5,763 nt of DNA from the NCBI GenBank assembly GCA_947458565.1, contig CANGZK010000077.1, positions 1 through 5,763 on the forward strand, given 5' to 3'. A program made the position numbers and the translations under genes. The DNA is from Acidimicrobiaceae bacterium (GTDB lineage Bacteria > Actinomycetota > Acidimicrobiia > Acidimicrobiales > Ilumatobacteraceae). The notes under the pieces were generated by a model. The model had not been told where the DNA came from. It saw only the letters and a program-made list of their open reading frames with translations, and did not search any database. Position 1 is the first letter of the stretch. Each line of letters starts with the position of its first letter. Of the stretch, positions 4,837-5,763 are shown one piece after another.

Positions 4837-5763
4837 TGCGACACGGCATGCGCTTAATGCCGTTGATGAAGTTACTCTGCAAATAGGCAGGCTCTCCAGT
4901 GATTTGTAAGTTGGGCATGCGCCTGTAGATCTCATTGAACATCACACCCATTTCGCGGCGCGCCAAGTTGGCGCCTAAACAAAAGTGGGGCCCACCAGCA
5001 CCAAAGCCCACCTGACCAGGTTGAGCAGTACGAGTGACATCAAAGATGTACGGATTTTCGTAAATCTCTTCATCGCGGTTAGCCGAGTTGTACCACATCA
5101 CGATTTTTTCACCTTCTTTGATCTTGACACCACGAATCTCGGTGTCACGTGTGGCGGTACGACGGAAGTGGATGACAGGTGATGACCAGCGAACGATTTC
5201 TTCAACAGCGGTTTTGGTGTTGGCCTCAAAGTTGCCAAACCATTTTGCTCGCTCATCCGGTAGGCGAGTGAGCTCGAGCATTCCGTGGCTGATGGCATTG
5301 CGTGTGGTCTCGTTGCCAGCAACGACAAGAAGAATGAAGAAGCTGCCGAACTCTTGTGGTGACATGCGTTCTCCATCGACTTCAGCATGCATCATGATGC
5401 TGGTGAGGTCATCTTGCGGAGTCTTTAAGCGGTCTTCGCCGAGAGCTTGTGCGTAAGCAAATATTTCAAGCGCAACGTTGATGAGGTTTTCAAGGCTTCC
5501 ACCAAAGTCTGGATCGCCAGCGCCAAGAATGACGTTTGTCCAATCAAGAATTTGTTTTTCGTCACTTTGTGGAATGCCCATCATCTCACAAATGATCTGT
5601 AGAGGAAACGGTGCGGCAATATTTTCAACGAAATCAAATTCACGGTCGCCAAACTTCTCAATCACTGTGTCGACAATTGTGCGGGCCTTGACCTTGACGT
5701 ATTCTTCGATTCGTGCGATCTCTTTTGGCGTGAAGCCTTTGGACACAATGGTTCGCAGCCGCA
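4826..5763 (-). CDS. Cytochrome P450, CYP124-like, C-terminal 311 residues (5' end outside the window)
   Basis: The reading frame is open to the window edge. A GTG at 5744-5746 is internal, because the upstream residues RLRTI continue into VSKGFTPKEIARIE, a usual P450 C-helix region. Landmarks, numbered from the first visible residue: PLQIICEMMGIP (about 53-64), I-helix oxygen-activation motif AGNETT (148-153), K-helix ExxR in VEEIVRW (E188, R191), FRRTATRDTEI (199-209), and the haem loop FGAGGPHFCLG with ligand C261. The ending FINGIKRMP also matches mycobacterial CYP124 (428 aa), so roughly 115 residues are missing. CYP124/125/142 relatives oxidise methyl-branched lipids and sterol side chains; that role here is inferred only. 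No ferredoxin gene is visible. Its stop (TAA, 4826-4828) lies within the last codons of the amidase gene on the opposite strand. Confidence 0.93.
   Translation of the reverse strand, partial: RLRTIVSKGFTPKEIARIEEYVKVKARTIVDTVIEKFGDREFDFVENIAAPFPLQIICEMMGIPQSDEKQILDWTNVILGAGDPDFGGSLENLINVALEIFAYAQALGEDRLKTPQDDLTSIMMHAEVDGERMSPQEFGSFFILLVVAGNETTRNAISHGMLELTRLPDERAKWFGNFEANTKTAVEEIVRWSSPVIHFRRTATRDTEIRGVKIKEGEKIVMWYNSANRDEEIYENPYIFDVTRTAQPGQVGFGAGGPHFCLGANLARREMGVMFNEIYRRMPNLQITGEPAYLQSNFINGIKRMPCRINP

Noticed and set aside
5744..5746. GTG as the true start of the P450
   Set aside because: Homology to P450s continues upstream to the window edge (RLRTI before the GTG), and about 115 N-terminal residues would be missing.

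Overview
The window looks like a fragment of an actinobacterial (Actinomycetota) chromosome with a GC content of roughly 50-55% by eye. The evidence is the close similarity, from memory, of the class II ribonucleotide reductase to the Streptomyces NrdJ type, of the P450 to the mycobacterial CYP124 type, and a DnaA-box-like sequence in the actinobacterial form TTGTCCACA. An Acidimicrobiia/Ilumatobacter-like aquatic actinobacterium would fit, but this is only an inference.

Layout. Positions 2-244 (+) carry the last 80 residues of a molybdopterin-dependent oxidoreductase. Positions 245-773 are a 529-base noncoding region dense in regulatory signals: DnaA-box-like nonamers (231-315), a perfect 14-bp palindrome (326-339), a long-range stem (367-432), a 10-bp direct repeat around a perfect -35 box, an extended -10 promoter (542-570), one strong and one weak NrdR-box-like site (616-631 and 574-589), and a nested, possibly bistable RNA leader structure (587-690). 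Positions 774-3593 (+) encode NrdJ, the adenosylcobalamin-dependent ribonucleotide reductase, complete with its C-terminal zinc-ribbon/redox arm. Nineteen bases later, positions 3613-4836 (+) encode a complete M20-type Zn-dependent amidase of the hydantoinase/N-carbamoylase family. Positions 4826-5763 (-) hold the C-terminal 311 residues of a CYP124-like cytochrome P450. It converges on the amidase gene and overlaps its end by 11 bases.

How it may work together. nrdJ and the amidase gene look like a two-gene transcription unit driven mainly from the promoter at 542-570. NrdJ makes deoxyribonucleotides. The amidase family includes beta-ureidopropionase and N-carbamoyl amino acid hydrolases, so a link to pyrimidine salvage or degradation is conceivable but unproven. 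The most interesting part is the nrdJ upstream region. It appears to stack several layers of control: NrdR-type repression, possible DnaA-linked replication control, an unknown operator over the promoter, and an unidentified structured RNA leader. No canonical cobalamin riboswitch was recognised although the enzyme needs B12.
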